Under the pieces are notes generated by a model. The model saw nothing but the letters and a program-made list of their open reading frames with translations, was not told where the DNA came from and searched no databases. Of a stretch of 64,000 nucleotides of DNA, positions 54,401 through 63,220 are shown piece after piece. The stretch covers positions 1 to 64,000 of the forward strand of contig JAEEZY010000030.1 in assembly GCA_016292015.1 (NCBI GenBank), written 5' to 3'. Source of the DNA: Bacteroidales bacterium. GTDB taxonomy: Bacteria; Bacteroidota; Bacteroidia; Bacteroidales; P3. The translations under genes were made by a program, and so were the position numbers. Each line of letters opens with the position of its first letter. The first letter of the stretch is position 1.

Positions 54401-56536
54401 ATGACCGACTACGCCAACACAATCGCATTGCAGATGCACCTCTCGGTGCAGCAGGTGGCCCGCACCATACAACTTCTGGAAGGAGGCGCCACCATCCCGT
54501 TCATTGCCCGCTACCGCAAGGAGGCAACGGGGTCACTTGACGAGGTGCAGGTGGCTGCCATACGCGACGCCCTCACGAAACTTAAGGAGGTGGATGCTCG
54601 CCGCGAGGCTATAATAGAGAGCATCGACAAACAAGAGAAACTGACGCCTGAACTGCGAGAGCAACTGGAGAAAGCGTCCACGCTGCAGGAGCTCGAAGAC
54701 CTCTACCTGCCATATAAGCCGAAACGTCGCACCCGCGCTATGATGGCTCGAGAGAAAGGACTTGAGCCGCTGGCCGACTGGCTGATGCGTCAGGTTGACT
54801 CGCCTCTCGAGAACGCTGCCCGACCCTATCTCTCTGAGGAGAAAGGGGTGGCCTCTGTCGATGACGCCCTCGCGGGCGCCCGTGACATCATAGCAGAGAG
54901 GGTGAACGAGAACGTAGGCTCGCGCAACGTGGTGCGCAACATATTCCGCCGCAAGGCGCAGCTCTCGTCGACGGTGGTGAAAGGCAAGGAGGAGGAAGGA
55001 CACAAGTTCGAGTCGTGGTTTGACTGGAGCGAGCAGGCGATGAGGGCTCCGTCGCACAGGATTCTCGCCCTCATGCGTGGCGAGGAGGAGGGTTTTCTTA
55101 GAGTCCACGTGCTGCCGTCGGATGCAGAAGAGGCCTACGCCGCGTTGGATCGCCATTATGTGCACAACTCGTCGCCTGCCGCCGAGCAGGTGAGGATGGC
55201 CGTGCACGACGGCTACAAGAGACTGATGGAGCCTTCGATTGAGAGCGAGTACCGTGCGATGCTGAAAGAGAAGGCCGACAGGGAGGCCATAAGGGTCTTC
55301 GCCGAGAACTTGAAACAGCTGCTGCTGGCTCCACCACTGGGACAGAAGCGCATACTGGCCATCGACCCGGGATTCCGTACCGGCTGCAAGACCGTCTGCC
55401 TCGACGCACAGGGACAGCTGCTGCATAACGAGACCATATACCCCTTCACCTCGGTGCGCGAAGAGCGTGCGGCGATAGCCAAGCTGGAGGCACTGGTGGA
55501 GGCGTTCCATATAGAGGCCATAGCCATAGGCAACGGCACGGCCGGTCGCGAGACGGAGGAGGTGGTGCAGCGTTGCCACTTCAAGACGAAAGTGGTGGCG
55601 GTGGTGGTGAACGAGAGCGGTGCAAGCGTCTATAGCGCATCGGATGTGGCACGGAGGGAATTCCCAGACTATGACGTAACGGTACGAGGTGCGGTGTCGA
55701 TAGGACGCCGATTGATGGACCCGCTGTCTGAGCTGGTGAAGATTGACCCGAAGTCGATAGGTGTTGGGCAGTATCAGCACGATGTGGACCAGAAGATGCT
55801 GCAGAGCAGTCTGGACGACGTGGTGATGAGCTGTGTGAACAGCGTGGGTGTGGAGCTCAACACCGCTTCGCGCGAGCTGCTTTCATACGTGAGTGGCATC
55901 GGTCCGGCGCTGGCCGACAACATAGTGCGCTATCGCAACCGCGAGGGGGCTTTCTCGTGCCGAGAAGAGCTGCTTAAGGTTGAGCGTCTCGGGGCAAAAG
56001 CCTACGAGCAGAGTGCAGGATTCCTGCGTGTGCGAGAGTCGAAGAACCCGCTGGACCACAGCGCCGTACACCCAGAACGCTATGCGTTGGTGGAGAAGAT
56101 GGCAAAGTCGGTGGGATGCGACGTGCAGACCCTTGTGGACAGCAAGGAGGCGCGGGCGAAGGTGGACATCAGACAGTTCGTGTCGGACGACTGCGGCCTG
56201 CCCACCTTGAACGACATCATGAAAGAACTCGACAAGCCCGGCCTCGACCCCAGGGCGAAGTTCGAGGTGTTCGAATTCGACAAGAACGTGTCGAAGATGG
56301 AGGACTTGAAAGAAGGGATGGTGCTTCCGGGCATCGTGACCAACATAACGGCGTTCGGTGCATTCGTAGATGTGGGTGTGCATCAGGACGGACTGGTGCA
56401 TATCAGCCAGCTTGCCAACAGGCGAGTGAACGACCCGTCGGAGGTGGTGCACCTGCACCAGCATGTAAAAGTGAAGGTGATGGAGGTGGACCTGCGGCGA
56501 CATCGCATCTCTTTGACGATGAAGTGCGTGGAGTAA
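54401..56536 (+). CDS. tex: Tex-like RNA-binding transcription accessory protein
   Basis: 711 residues. N-terminal helical region (GGATIPFIARYRKEATGSLD), YqgF-like domain (RILAIDPGFRTGCKTVCLDA), helix-hairpin-helix region (LLSYVSGIGPALADNIVRYR) and C-terminal S1 domain (about 640-711, EGMVLPGIVTNITAFGAFVD ... DGLVHISQLA). Tex proteins bind nucleic acid and influence transcription and stress tolerance. The order and length match the family. The stop codon is joined to a 7-bp array. Confidence 0.95.
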   Translation: MTDYANTIALQMHLSVQQVARTIQLLEGGATIPFIARYRKEATGSLDEVQVAAIRDALTKLKEVDARREAIIESIDKQEKLTPELREQLEKASTLQELEDLYLPYKPKRRTRAMMAREKGLEPLADWLMRQVDSPLENAARPYLSEEKGVASVDDALAGARDIIAERVNENVGSRNVVRNIFRRKAQLSSTVVKGKEEEGHKFESWFDWSEQAMRAPSHRILALMRGEEEGFLRVHVLPSDAEEAYAALDRHYVHNSSPAAEQVRMAVHDGYKRLMEPSIESEYRAMLKEKADREAIRVFAENLKQLLLAPPLGQKRILAIDPGFRTGCKTVCLDAQGQLLHNETIYPFTSVREERAAIAKLEALVEAFHIEAIAIGNGTAGRETEEVVQRCHFKTKVVAVVVNESGASVYSASDVARREFPDYDVTVRGAVSIGRRLMDPLSELVKIDPKSIGVGQYQHDVDQKMLQSSLDDVVMSCVNSVGVELNTASRELLSYVSGIGPALADNIVRYRNREGAFSCREELLKVERLGAKAYEQSAGFLRVRESKNPLDHSAVHPERYALVEKMAKSVGCDVQTLVDSKEARAKVDIRQFVSDDCGLPTLNDIMKELDKPGLDPRAKFEVFEFDKNVSKMEDLKEGMVLPGIVTNITAFGAFVDVGVHQDGLVHISQLANRRVNDPSEVVHLHQHVKVKVMEVDLRRHRISLTMKCVE

Positions 56537-56570
56537 GTTTTCAGTTTCAAGTTTTTAGTTTTTAGTTTAT
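56536..56570 (+). repeat. 7-bp array starting at the tex stop codon
   Basis: AGTTTTC, AGTTTCA, AGTTTTT, AGTTTTT, AGTTTAT, exact 7-base step. A shorter piece of the same family is at about 56670-56690. Confidence 0.7.
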
Positions 56571-56738
56571 TCGCTTCATTTTATTTATTTATTCGCTTGA
56601 TTTGATATTATAAAGACGTGCTCATGAATGCTTCGCATTTCAGCGGTGCTCATGGCCTTCGGCACAAGTTTTAGTTTTTAGTTTCAAGTGGCTGGTGCGG
56701 TCACAGGTCATAGGTCAAAAATTCACAATTCATAAATC

Positions 56739-57503
56739 ATGTTTAGGAAGATTCTTTTTTGTTCTATTTTTTGCTTTACTGCAATAATTTTCTCGTCGTG
56801 CCATCATGAGACGGAGCTGGAGAAAATAGTACGTCACGCGAACAAACGCTGCCCGGTCATCATCACCGACGGGATGCGGCTCGACAGCATAACCGTAAGC
56901 AAACCTCATTCCGCAGACAGTAGTCAGAGACTCACCTACTACGTTACGCTGTTCGGCATCTACGAGGAGGAGTGGATGAAAGATGTGGTCGAAGCAAACC
57001 TCGAAGGGCTCGACGAGCGACAGGTGTCCGCACTTCTGGCTCAGGGACTTAAGGACGACCCTCAGTTTGACCACATCTTGAAGCAGAGCGACTGCGACCT
57101 CACGCTGGTGCTGCAATATGCCGACGGGCGTCAGGTGAAGAGCTTCGACATAGACCCCGCGGCCACCGACAGCACCGACGGAAACTCAGCCACCATGGAC
57201 ATCATACGTCGCGACGTGCAGAACTCCAACGCCGCCTGCCCGATGGAGATAGCCCAAGGCATCACGATGCAGTCGGTTACGCTGGACGACGAGGAGACGG
57301 CGGTCACATACGTGTTCCGCATCGGTGGCGAAGGCATCACGCCCGAAAGCGTGGACCGCTCGCTGCTCGAAGGGCTGCAAGCCAGCATATCCGCCGACCT
57401 CGAGACAAACCCCGCCATGCGGATATACCGCGACAACGGGATTTCAATCAAATACATCTTCGAGAACGAGGATGGGATAGAGTTGTACGGTTTTGTATTT
57501 TGA
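56739..57503 (+). CDS. Lipoprotein with two copies of a Cys-Pro domain
   Basis: 254 residues. Lipobox FSSC (Cys about 21). Two similar halves: ANKRCPVIITDGMRLDSITV ... LTYYVTLFG (about 32-80), and NAACPMEIAQGITMQSVTLD ... VTYVFRIGG (about 163-205). Each has an N-x-x-C-P motif followed by a Met/Arg-Asp-Ser or Met-Gln-Ser strand pattern. I do not recognise the domain. A third copy is in the next gene. Probably an envelope protein whose two Cys could form a disulfide. Confidence 0.8.
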   Translation: MFRKILFCSIFCFTAIIFSSCHHETELEKIVRHANKRCPVIITDGMRLDSITVSKPHSADSSQRLTYYVTLFGIYEEEWMKDVVEANLEGLDERQVSALLAQGLKDDPQFDHILKQSDCDLTLVLQYADGRQVKSFDIDPAATDSTDGNSATMDIIRRDVQNSNAACPMEIAQGITMQSVTLDDEETAVTYVFRIGGEGITPESVDRSLLEGLQASISADLETNPAMRIYRDNGISIKYIFENEDGIELYGFVF

Positions 57504-57532
57504 ATAGTCCCCGCCAATCAACACCTAATATT

Positions 57533-57955
57533 ATGCAATACAGATTTATACTTCCGATAGCCATCCTGCTGGCATTCGCCTCATGCAGGCAGGCGGCCGA
57601 GCACTCGCTCCGCACGGCGGTGGAGCAGTATAACCAGAGCTGCCCGGTGCGTATGAGCGAGCTGACGAGGATAGACAGCCTTCGCTACGACAAGGCGGCC
57701 AACGAGGTGGCGTTCCACTGCACGATGGTGGGCATCACAAGCCGTTCGCTTGACGACGAACTGATGTTGGCGGCAATAAAGGTTCACGCTGCCGAAGAGA
57801 GCCGGATGTCGCTCAGCGCCATGAGTTCGAACGACAACGGCAAAGAGACGCTGATGCTGTTGGAACAAATCGGAGCCACGCTCACGTTTGTCTATCAGCT
57901 GGAAGACGGAGCTGTGGTGGCACGCCAAACTTTCTCACCCGAAGACTGGAAGTAG
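57533..57955 (+). CDS. Lipoprotein with one copy of the Cys-Pro domain
   Basis: 140 residues from ATG 57533 (MQYRFILPIAILLAFASC, lipobox FASC). The mature part carries YNQSCPVRMSELTRIDSLRY followed by VAFHCTMVG, aligned with the two domains of the preceding gene. A TTG 11 codons upstream is unlikely as start because it would spoil the signal peptide. It starts 29 bases after its neighbour, so the pair is probably one operon and arose by duplication. Confidence 0.8.
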   Translation: MQYRFILPIAILLAFASCRQAAEHSLRTAVEQYNQSCPVRMSELTRIDSLRYDKAANEVAFHCTMVGITSRSLDDELMLAAIKVHAAEESRMSLSAMSSNDNGKETLMLLEQIGATLTFVYQLEDGAVVARQTFSPEDWK

Positions 57956-57987
57956 CGCTTTTACATCAAAGTCACTGCAAAGCCATA

Positions 57988-58005
57988 TCAAAGCCATGTT
58001 AAAGC
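57988..58005 (+). repeat. 18-bp dispersed repeat, second copy
   Basis: TCAAAGCCATGTTAAAGC, identical to 5872-5889. Here it is part of a run of shorter CAAAGCCAT-like units between two convergent genes. Confidence 0.75.
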
Positions 58006-58013
58006 CTCTCGTT

Positions 58014-59558
58014 TTATTTGCGGCGGAGGGCTATGAAGGGTATCATGATTTCCTCCATGGAAACTCCGCCGTGCTGGAAGGTGCCGGTGTAGTACTGGAC
58101 GTACTGGTTGTAGTTGTTGGGGTAGGCGAAGAAGTCGTTCTCGCGGGCGAAGATGTAGGGGGAGGTGACGTAGAGCTTGGGCATGGCGATGGTGCGCGGG
58201 TCTCTCACCTCATAGACGTCCTTGGGGTTGTAGTCGAGCAGCCGTCCTTGCTTATAGCGTAGGTTTACGGATACCGAGCTGTCTCCCTTGACCCTGACCG
58301 GACTGTTGACCATTGTCGAGCCGTGGTCAGTGGTTATCACCACATTCACATCGCGTTCAGCCAGTTCTTTTATAAACTCGATGAGCGGCGAATGCTCGAG
58401 CCAAGAGAGGGTGAGCGAACGGTAGGAGCGCTCGCTGCCAGCCAGCTCGCGCACGATGTCGCTCTCGGTGCTGGCGTGGGAGAGCATATCAATGAAATTA
58501 TACACTACCACGTTCAGCTGGTTCTGCATCATGTCGTTGACGCCGTCCACCAGACGCTTGCCATACTGGGCATTGAGGACCTTGTGGTAGGTGTGCCTGA
58601 TATTGAAGCCATTGCGTCTCAGGTTTTCATCCAGCAACTGGTCTTCATACTGATTTTTATGTCCTTCTTGATTCTCGTTAACCCAGTATTGGGGGTATTT
58701 CTTCTCTATCTCTGCCGGCATCAACCCAGCGAACATGGCGTTACGGGCGAACTGGGTCGTGGTGGGCAGGATGCTGAAGAAGATTCCGTCATCCTCAACC
58801 CGCAGATAACTCTCAACCAAGGGCTGTATATACTTCCACTGGTCGTAGCGGAAATTGTCGATGACGATAACGAAAGTCGGCCTCTGCTCCTTCAGCAGCG
58901 GGAAGAGTCTCTCTCTGAAAACCATGGGCGAGAGCGTGGGTTTCTCGCCCCGTCCGGCGAGCCAGTCCTCATAGTTGCGCTCATACCAACGACAGAACTG
59001 ACGGTTGGCCTCAGCCTTCTGAGAGCGGAAGATGTCGTGAATGTTCTCGTCCTGGTTGTCGGCAAGTTCGAGATCCCAATAGACGAGCTTCTTGTAGAGC
59101 CCCACCCACTCGTGCGCATCGAGGCGGCCGCCGAGTTCCATGCCAATCTCGCGAAACTGCTGCTGGTAGGACATGGACGATTTCTCGCTGGTGAGCCGCT
59201 TGGCTTCGGTGTGCTTCTTGACGGTGAGGAGTATCTGCTTGGGGTTGACGGGCTTGATGAGGTAGTCGCTTATCTTGCTGCCGATGGCCTCGTCCATGAT
59301 GTGCTCCTCTTCGCTCTTGGTAATCATGACGACGGGGATGGAGGGGTAGCGGTTCTTGATTTGGGTGAGAGTGTCGAGGCCGCTGAGGCCAGGCATGTTC
59401 TCGTCGAGGAAGACGATGTCAATGTCGTGAACGGAGAGTTCGTCGAGGGCTTCGTTGCCGCTGGTGACGGGAACGACCTTATAGTCGCGTTCTTCAAGAA
59501 AAAGTATATGGGGCTTGAGGAGTTCAATCTCGTCGTCGGCCCAAAGGATGGTGGTCAT
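58014..59558 (-). CDS. porX: PorX-type response regulator with PglZ phosphatase domain
   Basis: 514 residues. Receiver domain 1-120: acidic pair D8/D9 (LWADDE), phospho-acceptor D52 (VFLDENMPG), MITKS and YLIKPVNP. The C-terminal PglZ/alkaline-phosphatase-like domain has FVIVIDNFRYDQWKYIQPLV, NFIDMLSHAS and VVITTDHGSTMVN, which hold the metal ligands. This layout is that of PorX, which with the PorY kinase and SigP controls T9SS genes in Porphyromonas. porY is not in the window. Its likely targets include secretion of the four T9SS cargo proteins seen here (inference). Confidence 0.93.
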   Translation of the reverse strand: MTTILWADDEIELLKPHILFLEERDYKVVPVTSGNEALDELSVHDIDIVFLDENMPGLSGLDTLTQIKNRYPSIPVVMITKSEEEHIMDEAIGSKISDYLIKPVNPKQILLTVKKHTEAKRLTSEKSSMSYQQQFREIGMELGGRLDAHEWVGLYKKLVYWDLELADNQDENIHDIFRSQKAEANRQFCRWYERNYEDWLAGRGEKPTLSPMVFRERLFPLLKEQRPTFVIVIDNFRYDQWKYIQPLVESYLRVEDDGIFFSILPTTTQFARNAMFAGLMPAEIEKKYPQYWVNENQEGHKNQYEDQLLDENLRRNGFNIRHTYHKVLNAQYGKRLVDGVNDMMQNQLNVVVYNFIDMLSHASTESDIVRELAGSERSYRSLTLSWLEHSPLIEFIKELAERDVNVVITTDHGSTMVNSPVRVKGDSSVSVNLRYKQGRLLDYNPKDVYEVRDPRTIAMPKLYVTSPYIFARENDFFAYPNNYNQYVQYYTGTFQHGGVSMEEIMIPFIALRRK

Positions 59559-59566
59559 GATGGATT

Positions 59567-59654
59567 GTTGATAGGTTGATACGTTGATGGGTTGATATGT
59601 TGATATGTTGATATGTTGATATGTTGACAGGATGATGGGTTGATTTGTTGGTTT
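59567..59654 (+). repeat. 8-bp array, eleven units, between porX and mfd
   Basis: Exact 8-base step of GTTGATAT-type units (GTTGATAG, GTTGATAC, GTTGATGG, four GTTGATAT, GTTGACAG, GATGATGG, GTTGATTT, GTTGGTTT). It starts 9 bases upstream of the porX start codon and therefore forms its 5-prime leader. The same family lies before exbD. Confidence 0.9.
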
Positions 59655-59738
59655 GTTTGGTTTGGTTTGTTTGGTTTTGCAAGTATTTCTGTTTTAATAA
59701 AAACGTAGATAGACACAGTCTTATTGTGGAATTATTAG

Positions 59739-59746
59739 TAGTTTTG
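59739..59746 (+). promoter_or_regulatory. -7 promoter element for mfd
   Basis: TAGTTTTG, 12 bases before the ATG at 59759. This places the transcript start close to that ATG and excludes longer in-frame starts. Confidence 0.5.
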
Positions 59747-59758
59747 CAAACCGTAAGG

Positions 59759-62700
59759 ATGAATTTACTGGATTTATATAGTGAGTCGGCTGCAGTCAGC
59801 CAGTTGAAGGAGTCGCTGTCGGAGGGGCAGGCGCGTGTACATCTGTCGGGAGTGGCAGGGTCGGCGACGGCGGTGCTGGCGGCATTGATACACAGCGACA
59901 ACCCATACCGCACACATTTGCACATAGCAGCGAACAAAGATGACGCATACTATCTGCTGAACGATATAGAGACCCTGCTTGGCGACACCGAAGAGGACAT
60001 AGACCACAAGCGAGTGGTGTTATTCCCCACGACCTACCGCCGCCCCTACCAAACCGAAGAGGTCGATAACGCCAACGTGCTGCAGCGGTCGGAGGTGATA
60101 AAGCAGCTCAACGCAGGGCGCAACCTGGTGGTGGTCACCTATCCCGAAGCGCTGTCGGAGAAGGTCGTGTCGTCGAGAACTCTGACCAGCAACACCTTGC
60201 AGGTAATGCAGGGTGCAGAGCTGTCTATGGACTTTATGACCGACGTGCTGCGAGAATACGAGTTTGAGAGGGTTGACTTTGTGGTTGAGCCCGGCCAGTA
60301 TGCCGTGCGAGGCGGCATAATCGACGTCTTCTCGTATGACAACGAGACACCGTACCGAATAGAGTTCTTCGACGATACAGTGGATTCACTCAGGGCGTTC
60401 GACCCTGTGACGCAGCTGTCGGTGAAACGCTATGATAAGATATCGATAGTGCCCAACCTGAGCCGTGTGAGGGCAGCTGAAAGCGAAAAACAGGTGGTTG
60501 AGGAGAAAGTGTCGTTGCTACACTATCTTGGGCCGGACGATGTAGTATGGACGCAGGGGCTTCTCTACGCGATAGAGACGGTGGAGAAATCCTATACACA
60601 TGCAGCCGAAGAGCACAAACGGCTTGAAGGCAGCTCGCCGGTAGAGCACCTGAAACCCGAAAGCCTGTACACCCCGGCACAGGAGTTCATGCAAGAGCTG
60701 CTACGCTGCAAGGTGGTAGAGTGCGGAAACAGTGTATATTTCAGCAAGTCGGCCGAAGTGAAGATGAACTGCGAACCGCAGCCCACCATCAACAAACAGT
60801 TCGACATGCTGATCAAGATATTGGCCGACTACGGCGAACGGTCGTATCATTGCTGCATCTCGATAACCGCCGACTCGCAGCAACGCAGGCTTGAGAAAGT
60901 GTTCAGCGACCAGCCTACGACGGACGTGGCAAGCAACAAGCCGCCGACAGTGGAATACCTGCAAATCCCGCTTCACAGGGGATATATAGACCACGACGTG
61001 AAGCTGCTATGCTTCACCGACCACGAGATTTTCGACCGCTACCACAAATACACGGTCCGCGACATGCGGCAGCAACGTGAGACCTTGACAATCAAGGAGC
61101 TCTTTGAACTGAAACCAGGAGACTACGTGACGCATATTGACCACGGAGTCGGACGATTCGTAGGGCTGGAAAAGATGGAGGTGGACGGACGGACCCAAGA
61201 GGTGATACGACTGATCTACAAGGACAACGACACCCTGTATATCAGCATACACAGCCTGCACAAGATAAGCCGCTACGTAGGCAAGGATGGGACCGAACCA
61301 ACACTTAACCGACTTGGTTCAAGCCAATGGCAGGTGCTGAAACAGAAGACCAAGAAACAGGTCAAAGACATAGCGAAAGACCTCATAGCCCTGTACGCCA
61401 AACGCAAGGCCTCGGCAGGATTCCCGTTCAGCGCAGACAACTACCTGCAGAACGAACTGGAGGCCTCGTTCATGTTCGAGGACACTCCAGATCAGCTGAA
61501 AGCCACCAACGAAGTGAAGAAAGATATGGAGTCGGGGGCACCGATGGACCGACTGGTGTGCGGCGACGTGGGGTTTGGCAAAACCGAAGTGGCAATACGG
61601 GCGGCCTTCAAAGCCTGCTGCGACTCGAAGCAAGTGGCAGTATTGGTGCCCAACACAATACTTGCGTTCCAACACTACAACACCTTCTCGGAACGGCTGA
61701 AAGGGATGCCAGTGAAGGTTGACTACCTGAACCGCTTCCGCTCGGCGAAAGAGAAAAAACAGATATACGACGATGTGGCGTCGGGGAAAATAGACATACT
61801 CATCGGCACACACGCCATAACAAACAAAAACCTTAAATTCAAAGACCTAGGACTGCTCATCATAGACGAGGAGCAGAAGTTCGGCGTGAGTATGAAAGAG
61901 AAGCTGCGTCAGGTGAAAGCCAACGTGGACTGTCTCACGCTCACCGCCACCCCTATACCGCGCACACTGCAGTTCTCGCTGATGGGAGCCCGCGACCTGA
62001 GCGTGATACAGACACCTCCCCCCAACCGCCAACCCGTAGAGACCGAGCTGTGTCCCTTCTCGGAAGAGGTGATACGCGACGCCATAATGTATGAGATGTC
62101 GAGAGGAGGCCAGACATTTTTCGTAAGCAACAGGGTTGAGAACCTGCCCGAGATGGCGGGACTTGTGCAGAGGCTTGTGCCCGACGCCGTGGTGGCAATG
62201 GCTCACGGGCAGATGGAAGGCAAGCAGACGGAAGAGATTCTGATGCGTTTCCTGTCGGGAGAGATCGACGTGCTGGTGGCCACGTCAATAGTGGAGAACG
62301 GATTGGACATACCCAACGCCAACACGATGATTGTGAACAATGCGCAAAACTTCGGACTGAGCGACCTGCACCAGATAAGAGGCCGAGTGGGCCGTTCAAA
62401 CCGCAAGGCGTTCTGCTACATGATGGTGCCGTCGTTTGCCACCCTCACCCCCGATGCACAGAAACGGCTGAAAGCCATCGAAGAGTTTTCGGCCATCGGC
62501 AGTGGGTTCAACCTAGCCATGCGAGACCTAGACATACGCGGAGCAGGCAACATCCTGGGTGCCGAACAGTCAGGATTTATCAGCGAGATTGGTTACGAGA
62601 TGTACCACAAGATACTAAACGAAGCAATACAAGAACTCAAAGAGACGGAGTTCAAGGAGTTGTTTGCCCAAGAAGCTGAAGATAAGGGTGAATATGTAAA

Positions 62701-63148
62701 GGAATGCACTATCGAGACCGACCTCGAGGTGCTACTGCCAGACGAATATGTGACCAACATAGGAGAGCGTCTGCTGCTGTACAAAGAGCTCAACTCACTT
62801 TTAAGCGATGAAGAGCTGGAATCATATAGCCAACGGCTGGAAGACCGTTTCGGCCCGTTACCCGAACCCACCAAAGAATTGATAGCGACTGTACGTCTTC
62901 GTCGTATGGCGCAACAGCTTGGCATGGAAAAGCTGATACTGAAAAAGGACATGATGGTGTGCCATTTCATATCCGACCACGAAAGCGACTTCTTCAAGTC
63001 GGACGATTTTATGAAGATAATACGCTACGCACAATCAAACCCAAAGACCGTACACCTGAAAGAAAGCACCTCGCGGCTGTCGATGGTTTGCGAGAATGTG
63101 GCGAGCATCAGCCAGGCAATAACCCAGATAAGCCTGATGACTCAATAA
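59759..63148 (+). CDS. mfd: Transcription-repair coupling factor Mfd
   Basis: 1129 residues from ATG 59759 (MNLLDLYSESAAV). Order: UvrB-like N-terminal domains (1-350, FPTTYRRPYQTEEVDN, EPGQYAVRGGIIDVFSYDNE), CarD-like RNA-polymerase-interaction domain (about 455-515, KPGDYVTHIDHGVGRFVGLE), RecG-like translocase with Walker A CGDVGFGKTEVAIRAA, DEEQ box LLIIDEEQKFGV, TLTATPIPRTLQ, and GRVGRS, and a C-terminal TRCF domain. It removes stalled RNA polymerase and recruits UvrA to lesions. Confidence 0.97.
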   Translation: MNLLDLYSESAAVSQLKESLSEGQARVHLSGVAGSATAVLAALIHSDNPYRTHLHIAANKDDAYYLLNDIETLLGDTEEDIDHKRVVLFPTTYRRPYQTEEVDNANVLQRSEVIKQLNAGRNLVVVTYPEALSEKVVSSRTLTSNTLQVMQGAELSMDFMTDVLREYEFERVDFVVEPGQYAVRGGIIDVFSYDNETPYRIEFFDDTVDSLRAFDPVTQLSVKRYDKISIVPNLSRVRAAESEKQVVEEKVSLLHYLGPDDVVWTQGLLYAIETVEKSYTHAAEEHKRLEGSSPVEHLKPESLYTPAQEFMQELLRCKVVECGNSVYFSKSAEVKMNCEPQPTINKQFDMLIKILADYGERSYHCCISITADSQQRRLEKVFSDQPTTDVASNKPPTVEYLQIPLHRGYIDHDVKLLCFTDHEIFDRYHKYTVRDMRQQRETLTIKELFELKPGDYVTHIDHGVGRFVGLEKMEVDGRTQEVIRLIYKDNDTLYISIHSLHKISRYVGKDGTEPTLNRLGSSQWQVLKQKTKKQVKDIAKDLIALYAKRKASAGFPFSADNYLQNELEASFMFEDTPDQLKATNEVKKDMESGAPMDRLVCGDVGFGKTEVAIRAAFKACCDSKQVAVLVPNTILAFQHYNTFSERLKGMPVKVDYLNRFRSAKEKKQIYDDVASGKIDILIGTHAITNKNLKFKDLGLLIIDEEQKFGVSMKEKLRQVKANVDCLTLTATPIPRTLQFSLMGARDLSVIQTPPPNRQPVETELCPFSEEVIRDAIMYEMSRGGQTFFVSNRVENLPEMAGLVQRLVPDAVVAMAHGQMEGKQTEEILMRFLSGEIDVLVATSIVENGLDIPNANTMIVNNAQNFGLSDLHQIRGRVGRSNRKAFCYMMVPSFATLTPDAQKRLKAIEEFSAIGSGFNLAMRDLDIRGAGNILGAEQSGFISEIGYEMYHKILNEAIQELKETEFKELFAQEAEDKGEYVKECTIETDLEVLLPDEYVTNIGERLLLYKELNSLLSDEELESYSQRLEDRFGPLPEPTKELIATVRLRRMAQQLGMEKLILKKDMMVCHFISDHESDFFKSDDFMKIIRYAQSNPKTVHLKESTSRLSMVCENVASISQAITQISLMTQ

Positions 63149-63160
63149 AGCCAGCCACTC

Positions 63161-63210
63161 GAAAAACAAAAGAGGCACCGCCGTACAGCAGTGCCTCTTC
63201 TTTGTTTTTA
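63161..63210. terminator. Bidirectional terminator
   Basis: AGAGGCAC / GTGCCTCT with a 12-base loop, flanked by AAAAACAAA and TTTGTTTTT, between convergent mfd and the outer-membrane protein gene. Confidence 0.85.
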
Positions 63211-63220
63211 CGTCCAACGG

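Noticed and set aside
54533-55780. 415-codon minus-strand frame
   Set aside because: Antisense to tex, whose domains are intact; the frame has a His/Arg/Leu-rich shadow composition.
58323-59579. 418-codon plus-strand frame
   Set aside because: Antisense to porX; no signal, domain or promoter supports it.
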